From Gadus chalcogrammus (taxonomy: Eukaryota > Chordata > Actinopteri > Gadiformes > Gadidae): a stretch of DNA of 64,000 bases. The notes beneath the pieces are model-generated. The model did no database searches and was not told where the DNA came from. It worked only from the letters and a program-made list of their open reading frames with translations. This document shows, in pieces, positions 47,801 to 51,779 of this stretch. A program made the translations under genes and the position numbers. Numbering within the stretch: the stretch's first letter is position 1; each line of letters starts with the position of its first letter. The stretch spans positions 28,561,102-28,625,101 of the forward strand of contig NC_079426.1 of assembly GCF_026213295.1 (NCBI RefSeq), read 5' to 3'.

Positions 47801-48855
47801 GCTGGATACGGGTAAAGTATACAAAATCTAATGTATACAGGTCACACAACAGACATACTCCACCACAAGAGGGGCAGTGCCATGTATTGAGGAACAGTAA
47901 CTTATGTCTCTTCTATTCAAACCACTCCATTCCTTGCAGAATCATGGGTCTGTATGTGTCGGTGGTCCTGGTGATTGGAAAGTTTGTCCGCGGGTTCTTC
48001 AGTGAGATCTCCCACTCCATCATGTTTGAGGAACTTCCCTGTGTGGATCGCATCCTAAAGTTGTGCACTGACATATTCCTGGTGAGTGTATGCGCAAATA
48101 AAACCATACAAGACGCGCACTAAAACACACCGCAGTGCATTGATCTGCTGAATACTGAGATAACCTAAAATCCCCATCCAATTGAGACCCAACCCTAGAT
48201 TGTATGTTAAAGATCCCATATCATGCTTCTTGCCATAATTGCATTTGAGGTTACTACAACAATAGGATTACATGCCTGTATTTTAGGAATACCCTGTTTT
48301 ATTCTCACACTGTATTCAAACAAAACTACTTTCATCATCTTTCACAAACGTTCTGTTTTGTATCGTGCCGCTTTAAGGCCCCCCCTCCCGCGTAGCCCAG
48401 TCTGCTGTGATTGTTCAGCATGCCCACTCTGTTGCGATTTGAACGTGTGTCGGCAATTCAATACCCCGAGAAGTTGTAAACATCGCGGGTGGCCGGGAGG
48501 CGGGACTTCTACTCTTTAAGCACCGCCCTGCACAAGTGCACTGCACTTATTAAGGGGCGTTCTCGGTGGGCGCGAATACTCCCCTGGCTCCAGCTTAGAT
48601 TTTTCTAGTTTAGCAGACGTAAAACATGTATACATGCGTCATATAACAGTCTAATGTCTAAAGCAAAGGGAAAAGTCGAAAAAGCATGATATCACCCCTT
48701 TAATGGTTGGTTGTATTTATGTCTAGGTCCGTGAGACAGGAGAACTGGAGCTGGAGGAGGAGCTCTACTCAAAACTCATCTTCCTGTACCGCTCCCCGGA
48801 GACCATGATCAAATGGACCAGAGACATGCAAGTCAGGGGTCGAAGAAGAAACTGA
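5577..48855 (+). CDS. piezo1: PIEZO1 mechanosensitive channel gene, 3' five-sixths (multi-exon span)
   Basis: PIEZO1 is a very large trimeric plasma-membrane cation channel opened by membrane tension. About 45 exons on this strand assemble in order into ~2,150 residues that follow vertebrate PIEZO1 from about residue 400 to the C-terminus: blade helices, beam, anchor, outer helix, cap, inner helix and C-terminal domain. PIEZO1 rather than PIEZO2 is favoured by short poorly conserved linkers and by residues such as [14 protein letters not shown] in the C-terminal domain. Exons keep GT-AG borders (one GC-AG) and mostly consistent phases. Oddities: one-base frame breaks in several exons and an extended basic C-terminus. 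The 5' exons, start codon and promoter are outside the window. A pseudogene cannot be fully excluded because of the frame breaks, but protein conservation argues against it. Confidence 0.93.
5755..5857 (+). CDS. piezo1: piezo1 exon: linker and start of a blade helix
   Basis: First confident exon. It reads [13 protein letters not shown] and then [12 protein letters not shown], matching the vertebrate segment before the first helix seen here. The acceptor is ccccag (an alternative at 5740 would add five in-frame codons); the donor follows ATGATG (gtacat). It starts in phase 2 (one base completes a codon) and ends in phase 0. Confidence 0.85.
5858..7057. other. Intron with L2 3' end
   Basis: Non-coding apart from the LINE remnant at 6690-7005 and its (TTA)n tail. 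The rest shows no recognisable element. Confidence 0.6.
6690..7005 (+). mobile_element. L2-type LINE 3' end
   Basis: It encodes degraded pieces of the reverse-transcriptase C-terminus (LWNSLP-like region, then [16 protein letters not shown]) and ends with the typical gcgactttgagt...gcgctatataaatcgaattta tail and (TTA)n. It is 5' truncated. Confidence 0.75.
7058..7138 (+). CDS. piezo1: piezo1 exon: blade helix, with +1 base
   Basis: It encodes [19 protein letters not shown] and VRSR, a highly conserved blade helix. The start reads gtgtggagcgatcac, where VWS-ITYHSW would need one base fewer (gtgtggagc-atcac). Exon length is 81 where phases demand 80. Read strictly, the frame is lost and meets TAG in the next exon. 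Splice sites (tcgttag, gtacta) are normal. Confidence 0.9.
7234..7417 (+). CDS. piezo1: piezo1 exon: inter-helix segment with three compensating insertions
   Basis: The start (RRHVAMLC) and the end ([18 protein letters not shown]) match PIEZO1. Between MLC and FIWAM the frame is scrambled: the expected SPFILFYG is readable only in another frame. Single extra bases after tgc, after ggc and within ttctctg explain this and sum to three, restoring frame. The flanking sequence is intact. Confidence 0.88.
7595..7700 (+). CDS. piezo1: piezo1 exon: blade helix
   Basis: It encodes [13 protein letters not shown] followed by a charged cytosolic segment ([16 protein letters not shown]). Acceptor ctcctcag, donor gtgaag, ends in phase 1. 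It corresponds to the human [17 protein letters not shown] helix. Confidence 0.95.
8030..8211 (+). CDS. piezo1: piezo1 exon: two blade helices
   Basis: It reads [18 protein letters not shown] and [17 protein letters not shown], two transmembrane helices conserved in all vertebrate PIEZO proteins. Acceptor tatatag, donor gtcgga. Phases agree with the neighbouring exons. Confidence 0.97.
8343..8530 (+). mobile_element. Teleost SINE-like repeat
   Basis: It contains acatttagggcatttagcag, then aaagcaaattacaataagta, ccaagcactt and ccccgtatacaacaaagata. Copies in the opposite orientation are at 36925-37042 and 45689-45825. It ends about 45 bp before the next exon acceptor. Confidence 0.7.
8577..8725 (+). 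CDS. piezo1: piezo1 exon: blade helix and extracellular YWRNLTGF loop
   Basis: It encodes [20 protein letters not shown], then [19 protein letters not shown]. The donor is placed inside gaaca|gtgggt because it restores EEQLAD with the next exon; reading on would give an unrelated WVDLFL tail. NLT is a potential N-glycosylation sequon. Confidence 0.97.
9123..9281 (+). CDS. piezo1: piezo1 exon: blade helix
   Basis: It encodes [18 protein letters not shown] and [17 protein letters not shown]. Acceptor tttccag, donor gtgatt, ends in phase 2. The conserved pattern matches human [20 protein letters not shown]. Confidence 0.97.
9383..10517 (+). mobile_element. hAT-type non-autonomous element, 1135 bp
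   Basis: The ends are CAGTGGCGGCTGGTGG and ...GCCTCCACTG. A perfect 8-bp target-site duplication, ATACAATG, flanks it (9375-9382 and 10518-10525), as is usual for hAT. There is no transposase. A second copy in inverse orientation is at 28200-29922, and a shorter relative is at 35244-36252. It contains a small foldback element at 10011-10118. Confidence 0.9.
10011..10118. mobile_element. Small foldback element (GTTGCCAGATTGG family)
   Basis: A 108-bp near-palindrome: cagcgttgccagattggg at the left and ccaatctggcaacgctg at the right, with a second pair of gatttccc/gggaaatc inside. Similar motifs occur at 1398-1490, 30915-30995 and 61697-61740. Confidence 0.75.
10605..10687 (+). CDS. piezo1: piezo1 exon: acidic cytosolic linker
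   Basis: It reads [20 protein letters not shown] and NHDLEDG. It is poorly conserved and acidic, as expected for the linker before the KWGLV segment. Acceptor aaatcag, strong donor gtgagt, phases 2 to 1 agree on both sides. Confidence 0.85.
11020..11183 (+). CDS. piezo1: piezo1 exon: cytosolic helix and blade helix
   Basis: It encodes [18 protein letters not shown] and [19 protein letters not shown], matching human KWGLVAERLLELAAGFSD and the following helix. Acceptor gactccag, donor gtaacc. Confidence 0.96.
11308..11484 (+). CDS. piezo1: piezo1 exon: two blade helices
   Basis: It encodes [36 protein letters not shown] and [10 protein letters not shown]. It is 177 nt, phase 0 to 0. Very highly conserved. 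Confidence 0.97.
11861..11986 (+). CDS. piezo1: piezo1 exon: extracellular loop
   Basis: It encodes [25 protein letters not shown] and LGYSK. NMT, NLS and NST are potential N-glycosylation sequons in a segment expected to be extracellular. It is 126 nt, phase 0 to 0; the donor is aaa|gtgcgc. Confidence 0.96.
12394..12594 (+). CDS. piezo1: piezo1 exon: blade helices
   Basis: It encodes [19 protein letters not shown] and later [19 protein letters not shown]. It is 201 nt, phase 0 to 0. Acceptor tctttcag, donor gtttgt. Confidence 0.96.
13218..13560. repeat. (GT)n arrays with a duplicated 130-bp block
   Basis: The block ggggggagtttaatctgttt...cagagtgacaaataagat occurs at about 13293-13355 and 13424-13482, each time between GT arrays. 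The pair looks like a duplication driven by the microsatellite. Confidence 0.85.
14029..14590 (+). repeat. Two copies of a ~110-bp repeat
   Basis: cattcacatggt.aaaatgtc and the following taagcacacaacat...agaaaact occur at 14029-14140 and 14481-14590 in the same orientation. The intervening 340 bp is not duplicated. Element type unknown. Confidence 0.65.
14605..14885 (-). mobile_element. tRNA-derived SINE
   Basis: Read on the minus strand it starts with a tRNA-like head (tggttaaggagttggactgg, then a B-box-like agttcgaatcc), continues with cttgagcaaggcacctgaaa and a central domain, and ends in a gatgaataaaggataacaa tail. Confidence 0.75.
15302..15731. repeat. Complex inverted/direct repeat, ~148-bp arms
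   Basis: Arm A (15302-15449) recurs almost perfectly inverted at 15584-15731. Between them 15451-15560 is a third, partial copy in the direct orientation of A. The shared core includes gagtctgactgactcagctg, catgatgcgatt and ctaccggaaac. No ORF. Element family not recognised. Confidence 0.9.
17040..17244 (+). CDS. piezo1: piezo1 exon: blade helices
   Basis: It encodes [32 protein letters not shown] and [11 protein letters not shown]. It follows a 4.4-kb intron. Acceptor ttctaacag, donor gtaagg, ends in phase 1. Closely matches human [12 protein letters not shown] and [10 protein letters not shown]. Confidence 0.97.
17245..18264. other. Intron, no element recognised
   Basis: AT-rich sequence without a recognisable gene or repeat. 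Short related motifs (ggggctataaaaggc, gagcctataaaaggc) occur at about 17690 and 17920. Confidence 0.5.
18265..18369 (+). CDS. piezo1: piezo1 exon: conserved YPWRW segment
   Basis: It encodes [19 protein letters not shown] and [15 protein letters not shown]. Acceptor ctgtttag, donor gtattc. Phases 1 to 1. Confidence 0.96.
18631..18787 (+). CDS. piezo1: piezo1 exon with GC donor
   Basis: It encodes [19 protein letters not shown] and PTPNFINC. The donor must be actgcag|gcaaaa, because joining to 19069 gives [10 protein letters not shown] as in human HCRSYLDMLK, and no GT site fits. This is a GC-AG intron. Confidence 0.95.
19069..19312 (+). CDS. piezo1: piezo1 exon: blade helices
   Basis: It encodes [37 protein letters not shown] and [18 protein letters not shown]. 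244 nt, phase 2 to 0. Strong donor gtaagt. Confidence 0.97.
19569..19665 (+). CDS. piezo1: piezo1 exon: blade helix
   Basis: It encodes [19 protein letters not shown] and [12 protein letters not shown]. Acceptor aatgcag, donor gtaagt, ends in phase 1. Confidence 0.97.
19847..20012 (+). CDS. piezo1: piezo1 exon: helix leading into the beam
   Basis: It encodes [36 protein letters not shown] and AKQASR. In known structures the segment after RRVFLS starts the long intracellular beam that links blade to pore; that assignment is from the family. Confidence 0.97.
20282..20371 (+). CDS. piezo1: piezo1 exon: beam
   Basis: It encodes [17 protein letters not shown] and [14 protein letters not shown], an amphipathic charged helix matching the human FHRRIEEKSLAQLKRQ beam. 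90 nt, phases 2 to 2. Confidence 0.95.
20683..20765 (+). CDS. piezo1: piezo1 exon: end of beam, basic linker
   Basis: It encodes [18 protein letters not shown] and [10 protein letters not shown]. Acceptor gttaaag, donor gtaaag. The MERIRAKQEK equivalent is conserved; the rest is variable. Confidence 0.93.
21085..22127. mobile_element. Harbinger-type non-autonomous element, 1043 bp
   Basis: Long inverted ends AGGTGCGGCCACACCAGACG / CGTCTGGTGTGGCCGCACCT, flanked by a TTA duplication (21082-21084, 22128-22130) as in PIF/Harbinger. Inside, a ~187-bp block (21399-21586) is directly repeated at 21802-21988. CpG-rich ends contain multiple gcgcgta motifs. Confidence 0.85.
22131..22250 (+). repeat. 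Short tandem repeat (gaccctgacagaccattaa)
   Basis: About six imperfect copies of a 19-22 bp unit, belonging to the surrounding dispersed repeat. Confidence 0.8.
23785..23859 (+). CDS. piezo1: piezo1 exon: short basic linker
   Basis: It encodes [20 protein letters not shown] and MHHAT, matching human RRQWWRPWLDHAT. 75 nt; acceptor actcccag, donor gtcgga, phases 1 to 1. Confidence 0.92.
23962..24062 (+). CDS. piezo1: piezo1 exon: acidic segment
   Basis: It encodes [19 protein letters not shown] and [13 protein letters not shown], matching human VIHSGDYFLFESDSEEEE. Acceptor ccctgcag, donor gttggc. Confidence 0.96.
24498..24642 (+). CDS. piezo1: piezo1 exon: charged helical segment
   Basis: It encodes [20 protein letters not shown] followed by a basic/acidic stretch to QEAGLES. 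The donor ctg|gtacat is chosen because it gives phase 1, matching the next exon. Confidence 0.93.
24936..25001 (+). CDS. piezo1: piezo1 exon: short acidic linker
   Basis: It encodes [20 protein letters not shown]. 66 nt, phases 1 to 1; acceptor gtgttaag, strong donor gtaagt. Little conserved but phase-consistent on both sides. Confidence 0.85.
25216..26105 (+). mobile_element. Nested hAT-like element, 890 bp, with a zinc-finger ORF remnant
   Basis: The ends are CAGGGCTGTAC and GTACAGCCCTG. It sits inside the host copy exactly where the uninterrupted copy reads gccccaaggggcgg, with CAAGG on both sides (25211-25215, 26106-26110). An ORF at 25587-25805 encodes [15 protein letters not shown] and [12 protein letters not shown], resembling the N-terminal zinc finger of hAT-derived proteins such as ZNF862. 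No catalytic domain remains. Confidence 0.8.
26484..26585 (+). repeat. 40-bp tandem repeat, ~2.5 copies
   Basis: The unit starts aatgaatgcgggcgcgcg and ends gtgtaaaataatt; two copies are identical and the third is partial and diverged. It is specific to this transposon copy. Confidence 0.9.
27009..27180 (+). CDS. piezo1: piezo1 exon: conserved linker helix
   Basis: It encodes [34 protein letters not shown] and [14 protein letters not shown], matching human HVVQRVLSTAQFLWML and RAERYLL. Acceptor gtgcag, donor gtaatg, ends in phase 2. The next exon needs phase 0, see the frame-break finding. Confidence 0.93.
27273..27367 (+). CDS. piezo1: piezo1 exon: acidic disordered linker, phase mismatch upstream
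   Basis: In the frame that joins correctly to 33645 it reads [18 protein letters not shown] and [12 protein letters not shown], a typical acidic linker. The frame imposed by the previous exon instead hits TAA. One base is missing or extra around the 27180/27273 junction. Acceptor cttccag, donor gtgagc. Confidence 0.75.
27692..28185. mobile_element. hAT-type element, ~494 bp
   Basis: Ends TAGTGCTTTAAAGCGATTAA and ...AACTGACAGCACTA. The flanks on both sides are ATATATAT, consistent with an 8-bp duplication but in AT-repeat DNA. Internal cgcgattaatcgc motifs. No ORF. Confidence 0.75.
28200..29922 (-). mobile_element. Second copy of the 9383-10517 hAT family, inverted, with an insert
   Basis: It begins CAGTGGAGGCTTCTCCATTG and ends ..CCACCAGCCACCACTG, following 10517 to 9383 in reverse. 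About 28560-28955 is extra sequence, ending in gtgtggacggggcct, which looks like the terminus of another DNA element. No matching 8-bp duplication was found at the ends. Confidence 0.8.
30660..31793. mobile_element. Inverted-repeat element with nested arms
   Basis: Outer ends: tgtcacactacatttgtacc and ggtacaaatttagtgtgaca. Inner pairs: 30685-30747 inverts to 31157-31225 (gaccccgagccgatctggta), and 31228-31292 inverts to ~31708-31780 (catccatacgtaatcca). The central part recurs at 62845-63049. It also holds a gccagattgggca foldback at 30915-30995. Confidence 0.75.
32005..33213. mobile_element. 1.2-kb CCCATGG-ended DNA element
   Basis: The left end reads ttaaatttcccatggcatg and the right end catgccatgggacctttaa, so TTAA lies at both ends. 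Internal inverted pairs: 32263-32287 with 32400-32424, and 32516-32577 with 32664-32730 (catggaggagaaggg). The right part (aaaggggaggtaacttggcc, cataaagtgagattttcatg) is a common teleost repeat. A piggyBac-like origin is possible. Confidence 0.65.
33645..33815 (+). CDS. piezo1: piezo1 exon: variable linker
   Basis: It encodes [37 protein letters not shown] and [10 protein letters not shown]. The last part aligns with human RTASELLLDR. Open throughout in the phase given by 27273-27367. Acceptor gtctctcag, donor gtaagg. Confidence 0.85.
33979..34240 (+). CDS. piezo1: piezo1 exon: last blade unit, two helices
   Basis: It encodes [58 protein letters not shown] and [12 protein letters not shown]. 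262 nt; acceptor ctctgcag, donor gtaagt. Highly conserved. Confidence 0.97.
34406..34594 (+). CDS. piezo1: piezo1 exon: conserved FQFGFFPWN segment
   Basis: It encodes [30 protein letters not shown] and [18 protein letters not shown]. 189 nt, phase 0 to 0. Nearly identical to other vertebrates. Confidence 0.97.
34970..35206 (+). CDS. piezo1: piezo1 exon: acidic linker, 3' end uncertain
   Basis: It starts [14 protein letters not shown] and continues as a charged linker ([32 protein letters not shown]). Two phase-0 donors are possible: caa|gtgaca at 35207 (used here) or a weak GC site aag|gcttgt at 35180. A stronger gtgaga at 35229 gives the wrong phase. A hAT insertion begins at 35244. Confidence 0.8.
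35244..36252 (+). mobile_element. hAT-type element, 1009 bp, fresh-looking insertion
   Basis: Ends CAGTGGCGGCTGGTGATC and ...GACCCACCCCACTG, with a perfect 8-bp duplication GCTCCTAT at 35236-35243 and 36253-36260. The left end is shared with the 9383 family. It includes a poly-C run (35298-35313). It lies in the intron just after the exon at 34970. Confidence 0.93.
36339..36531 (+). CDS. piezo1: piezo1 exon: linker ending in a basic cluster
   Basis: It encodes [20 protein letters not shown], then [19 protein letters not shown]. The basic part aligns with human RRISLRFRRRKK. Acceptor aatccag, donor gtattc, ends in phase 1. Confidence 0.93.
36618..36658. repeat. (GT)n microsatellite
   Basis: Short GT run within the 162-bp intron before the 36694 exon. 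Confidence 0.9.
36694..36810 (+). CDS. piezo1: piezo1 exon: linker with one-base deletion
   Basis: It starts [18 protein letters not shown] in the phase of the previous exon but runs into TAG after RADELRDF. One more base in the tttt run before agctgcagg gives [12 protein letters not shown], which aligns with human RAAGRRLQGFCLS and enters the next exon in frame. Length 117 where phases require 118. Donor cccg|gtgaga. Confidence 0.85.
36925..37042 (-). mobile_element. Teleost SINE-like repeat
   Basis: Inverse copy of the 8343 repeat: ctatgaacatcctt..., aggctctttggataaaagca, tctgctaaatgccctgaatg. Confidence 0.7.
37177..37324 (+). CDS. piezo1: piezo1 exon: conserved helix before the pore module
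   Basis: It encodes [36 protein letters not shown] and [12 protein letters not shown], nearly identical to human [20 protein letters not shown]. Acceptor cctctag, donor gtgagt. Confidence 0.97.
37692..38704 (+). repeat. GT-rich 30-33 bp minisatellite, ~1 kb
   Basis: About 30 copies of gaggtggaggtgttgggtgg + tgcagacaga, with variants carrying an extra tt (gagttgtggagg) and some shortened ones. Because the unit is a multiple of three, long repetitive reading frames exist on both strands. It sits inside the intron between two conserved pore-proximal exons. Confidence 0.97.
38923..39075 (+). CDS. piezo1: piezo1 exon: conserved helix
   Basis: It encodes [37 protein letters not shown] and [11 protein letters not shown]. 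153 nt, phase 0 to 0. Acceptor ctccccag, donor gtgaga. Confidence 0.98.
39361..39422 (+). CDS. piezo1: piezo1 exon: last blade helix
   Basis: It encodes [20 protein letters not shown]. 62 nt. Acceptor cctatag, donor gtgagt, phase 0 to 2. Confidence 0.97.
39600..39758 (+). CDS. piezo1: piezo1 exon: start of the anchor
   Basis: It encodes [38 protein letters not shown] and [10 protein letters not shown]. The acceptor follows a (CT)n tract. This is the anchor region that wedges into the pore module in known PIEZO1 structures. Confidence 0.98.
39929..40076 (+). CDS. piezo1: piezo1 exon: anchor
   Basis: It encodes [39 protein letters not shown] and KCSRETEK, essentially invariant in vertebrates. 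Acceptor tgtaaag, donor gtaagg. Confidence 0.98.
42020..42704. mobile_element. hAT-type element, 685 bp
   Basis: Ends TAGGGCCCGACCGATATTGA and ...AATCGGTCGGGCCCTA, with a perfect 8-bp duplication CTAACAAT (42012-42019, 42705-42712). Internal aatcggccgatta motifs repeat near both ends. No transposase ORF. Confidence 0.93.
43034..43200 (+). mobile_element. Terminal part of a tttcccgaaagcatcgttag repeat
   Basis: cagggcccagtttcccgaaa followed by several catcgtta/taacgat motifs on both strands, typical of a teleost DNA element terminus. The opposite end was not found. A diverged relative starts near 55865. Confidence 0.5.
44440..44625 (+). CDS. piezo1: piezo1 exon: outer pore helix and start of cap
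   Basis: It encodes [19 protein letters not shown], then the outer helix [19 protein letters not shown] and [18 protein letters not shown], where the extracellular cap begins. 186 nt, phase 0 to 0. One lysine fewer than the human KKKK run. Confidence 0.98.
44786..44847. repeat. 62-bp perfect palindrome around (AT)n
   Basis: aattatataacgtct, an (AT)n core and agacgttatataatt form a perfect inverted repeat. Confidence 0.9.
45191..45283 (+). CDS. piezo1: piezo1 exon: cap domain
   Basis: It encodes [20 protein letters not shown] and [11 protein letters not shown], matching human [15 protein letters not shown]. 93 nt, phase 0 to 0. Confidence 0.97.
45441..45613 (+). CDS. piezo1: piezo1 exon: cap domain
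   Basis: It encodes [37 protein letters not shown] and [10 protein letters not shown]. Acceptor ttttgtag, donor gtaaac, ends in phase 2. Confidence 0.97.
45689..45825 (-). mobile_element. Teleost SINE-like repeat, internally deleted
   Basis: Inverse copy of the 8343 repeat: tgtgtagcatcttatccc, ctttgttgtatacagggaat, tctatgaacatcctt, tgctaaatgccctaaatg. Confidence 0.65.
46017..46138 (+). CDS. piezo1: piezo1 exon: cap domain with one-base deletion
   Basis: It starts [14 protein letters not shown] and then hits TAA in the strict frame. One more A in gacaacactcc (as in a DKHS sequence) gives [19 protein letters not shown] and VGNRTEPV, matching the PIEZO1 cap and joining the next exon in phase. 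122 nt where 123 is required. NRT is a potential glycosylation sequon. Confidence 0.88.
46139..46756. other. Intron, no element recognised
   Basis: Non-coding; only a small (gggag)n run near 46608-46632. Confidence 0.5.
46757..46836 (+). CDS. piezo1: piezo1 exon: cap domain
   Basis: It encodes [20 protein letters not shown] and VTQLYE, matching human IPNLFPKYIRAPNGPEANPV. 80 nt, phases 2 to 1. Confidence 0.96.
46837..47615. other. Intron, no element recognised
   Basis: AT-rich sequence without recognisable gene, RNA or mobile element. Confidence 0.5.
47616..47811 (+). CDS. piezo1: piezo1 exon: end of cap, start of inner helix
   Basis: It encodes [52 protein letters not shown] and LGFLAGYG. 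The two cysteines in this exon match the conserved cap pair. NVT is a potential sequon. Donor gtaaag. Confidence 0.97.
47940..48081 (+). CDS. piezo1: piezo1 exon: inner pore helix and neck
   Basis: It encodes [20 protein letters not shown], then [20 protein letters not shown] and LCTDIFL. The arginine of KFVRGFF is the residue equivalent to human R2456, where substitution causes stomatocytosis (family knowledge). MFEEL forms the intracellular neck of the pore. Confidence 0.98.
48207..48703. mobile_element. TTAA-flanked MITE (piggyBac-like), 489 bp plus duplications
   Basis: TTAA lies at 48207-48210 and 48700-48703. The ends are imperfect inverted repeats: agatcccatatcatgctt and, inverted, aggggtgatatcatgctttt. 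No ORF. The right end is 23 bp from the final intron's AG. Confidence 0.85.
48727..48855 (+). CDS. piezo1: piezo1 last exon: C-terminal domain and stop
   Basis: It encodes [34 protein letters not shown] and a basic tail QVRGRRRN before TGA. Human PIEZO1 stops a few residues after WTR, so the tail is extended. Acceptor tatgtctag. Confidence 0.97.
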   Translation, partial: VRETGELELEEELYSKLIFLYRSPETMIKWTRDMQVRGRRRN

Positions 48856-49207
48856 CCCTTTAATTTAAAGAAGTATTTATGAAACAGTACAATGAATAGC
48901 AAAAAATGCAGTGCATTTACAACGGAATGTAAGCAGACATGACAGGACGTATGAATTATTTCCTAGATGACCTCTTGCAACCATCATTTGGACTCTTGTG
49001 GATTCTTGGTGTTTTTTTATTCATTTTCTATTTTTTTTATTCAGACTCAAATGAATAAGGGAACAAAAAATAAAAGCATAATAGACTAGCTGTGAACATG
49101 AAATGAGAATGGCGATTTTATCGTTAAAATAATAATGTTAATATTTTTATGGTTGATAAATTCCCCCTGAAAGGAGGACTTTATGAAGTGAAAACAATGC
49201 AAATAAA
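48856..49207 (+). promoter_or_regulatory. piezo1 3' UTR with polyadenylation signals
   Basis: Two AATAAA hexamers follow the stop: 49069-49074 and 49202-49207. No further exon follows. The true cleavage site cannot be told from sequence. Confidence 0.65.
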
Positions 49208-49382
49208 TGAAATGCAACATTTGTCAGGTTGCTTATGTTTAACAAAGATATGAAGAAGATTGTCCTGGTTAGAATAACCATCAACAAAGGGGATACATTT
49301 ATTGCAGATGTAGATATCTTGTATAGATATGGATACCAAACGATTCGGATACTTTAATAATTTTCAATGTGAAACGCCCACT
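49208..49382. other. Intergenic, nothing recognised
   Basis: AT-rich, between the piezo1 3' end and a LINE fragment. Confidence 0.5.
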
Positions 49383-50345
49383 AATAATAATAATACATTT
49401 TATTTGTAAAGCACTGTTCATAAAATAATCTCAAAGTGCTACAGAAACCGAAAAAATAATATAACAAAACACTAAGGGCAATAACAAATTAAAATCCAGC
49501 GATAAAATACATTAATAAAAAATAGCTAAAAGAGGAGTTGATGTGCAGATTTAATTTTGAAAAATCGAAGGACAACTTAAGAACGCCTGCTTGAACAAAA
49601 AGGTTTTTAGCTCTTTTTAAAAGTGTCCACAGACTGGGGTTTTCGCAGATGTTCAGGGAGGGAGTTCCAGATGTGAGGGTCAGCGGAGCAGAAGGCTCGG
49701 TCTCCCATGGTGCGAAGTCTTGTGCGGGGCTGATGGAGGTTTGTGCTTTGGGACCGGAGGTTACGGGTGAATGAGTGAGGTGTAAGGAGGTCTTTGAGGT
49801 ATTGCAGGGCGTTGCTGTAGATTCAAAGGTGGGTGATGAGGGAGATCTTGTATTGAATACTTGAGGTTCTGGGGAGCCTGTGGAGGTTCTGAAGAAAGGG
49901 GGTGATGTGGTCTTATCTGCGGGTTTTCATCAGAGTTCGGGCAGCGCAGTTCTGAATGAATTAAAGTTTCTGAAGGTGTTTACTAGGTATAACGATGAGC
50001 AGGCTGTTACAATATTCAAGCCTGGAGGAGATTAAGGCGTGGACGAGTTTCTCTGAGTCAGAGAAAGTGAGGGGCGGAGTTTAGAAATGTTCTTGATATG
50101 GAAAAAGCAGGTTTTTACAGATGTTTGATGTGGTTTGCAAAGGTCAGTTGTGGGTCCAGCTTCACAACGAGGTTGGTAACTGTGGTTAAAAGGGGGATGT
50201 CTTGACCGGAGAAGGAGATTTGTGGTTATGGGTGATGACTGGACCTGATGAGGGGTGCCAATTTGTATGGTTTCAGTTTTAGAGCTGTTCAGCTGGAGGA
50301 AGTTGTGACTCATCCACGCCCTAATCTCCTCCAGTTAGTTGGAGA
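49383..50345 (-). mobile_element. L2-type LINE fragment (RT C-terminus and 3' end)
   Basis: The minus strand encodes MSHNFLQLNSSKTETIQIG and FFHIKNISKLRPSLSL, a typical L2 reverse-transcriptase segment, and further down the frame-shifted equivalents of the usual LWNSLP-type end. The 3' end is cagtgctttacaaataaaat and (TTA)n. Frame-shifted, inactive. Confidence 0.85.
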
Positions 50346-50750
50346 GGGCTAGAAAAGATGGTAAACAAAACTAAACATTGTTATGGCTGGAACTGGTATA
50401 TTAAAACAGCTAAATAATAACCAGCAATCCTTTTCCAAGTAAAGGAAAAATGGATAAAATAAATACTATGCTTTCAAATTAAATTAACAGAACCACCACG
50501 CGTGGAAGGGGCTGGACAGTTGACCATGAAATCAGCAAGTCCTGCAGCGCGCATTCAGCCATGTGATTGGACAGAATCTCCTCAAACGTTGGTAGATTGG
50601 GTAAAGCATAGCAACCTAATCTGATAGAATATTGTTATGTGGCTCAGAAGCCACAGCTGTTTGTGTCTTCCAGTTTATAATGCCCGGTGGAAGGAAACAA
50701 AGGTACAGGTTATCCATCAGGGATCTGGTCTGACCGGGCCTTCAGTAAGT

Positions 50751-51135
50751 GTGATTAACCGCAACAAGCCGTTTTGAAAATCAGCCTCTTCTGACATCAC
50801 AAGTGGGCATGTCCAAATAGATGTACGACGGATAGATGAGCAACATTTGCTACAGTCCACTGGGTAGGCTGGTAGACTGATCTATCCAGCACATATCTAG
50901 GTGGACACGCCTAGATGTGTCAACTCGAAAAAACAACTTGGACGATTTTAAAACCTCTTCTGACATCAGAAGTGGGCGTGTCCACCTAGATATGTGCTGG
51001 ATAGATCAGTCTACCAGCCTACCCATTGGACTGTAGCCAATGTTGCTCATCTATCCGTCATACTTCTAGGTGGACACGCCCACTTGTAATGTCAGAAGAG
51101 GCTGATTTTCAAAACGGCTTGTAACGGCTAATCAC
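50751..51135. mobile_element. Foldback element with ~170-bp arms
   Basis: Left arm (from gtgattaaccgcaacaagcc) and right arm (to ggcttgtaacggctaatcac) are nearly perfect inverted copies sharing ttttgaaaatcagcctcttc, gacggatagatgagcaacat and ctggtagactgatctatcca, separated by a short loop near 50920-50960. No ORF. Confidence 0.9.
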
Positions 51136-51779
51136 TCACACCTGGTGGTATAATATATCACCTTTAATTAAATTAAATGAACAGAACATTTTGTTGTACA
51201 TGATAATGACAAACTAAAGACACCCTTTAACTTTATTTTGAAGTGTTGATGCATCAATAAAGTGAAAGTAAGACAGAAACGAGTTTAAGAATACGTCATA
51301 TTCTTAATCCTTTAAGAATACTTAAATCAACAACAAGTGGTCGTAGACCTACAAGAAGTGATGCAAACACACCATTCACAGGGACACAGAATGACTTAGG
51401 AGTGAGATAAAGACGTCTGATCTCTTGTATATGAATCAGGGCATTAAGGTTTACTAGAATACGAGAGATATACATCCAACCCCACCGGAAGTTATGTAAT
51501 TAATAGGTGACCTAGGCATCAAAGACACTTGGGAGTGAGCCAGAAACTTGGGGTCAATTTTATATGAAAGAAGGCCTCAAGGACAAGTATGTTTATAAAT
51601 GTGGGGGCTGTATCCTAGAAGGTTGTAAAAAGCCTCAGATAATGCTGTATCTCATGACCTCTCACCCTTTGGCCCAACTCTGGGATTCTGAGACTTCATT
51701 CTTTTCACAGCTCTCAGCTTACCATTCCTAGAACAGCTCCTTCTCCTTGCTTTCATATACAAAAATTACTTTAAAAGAC

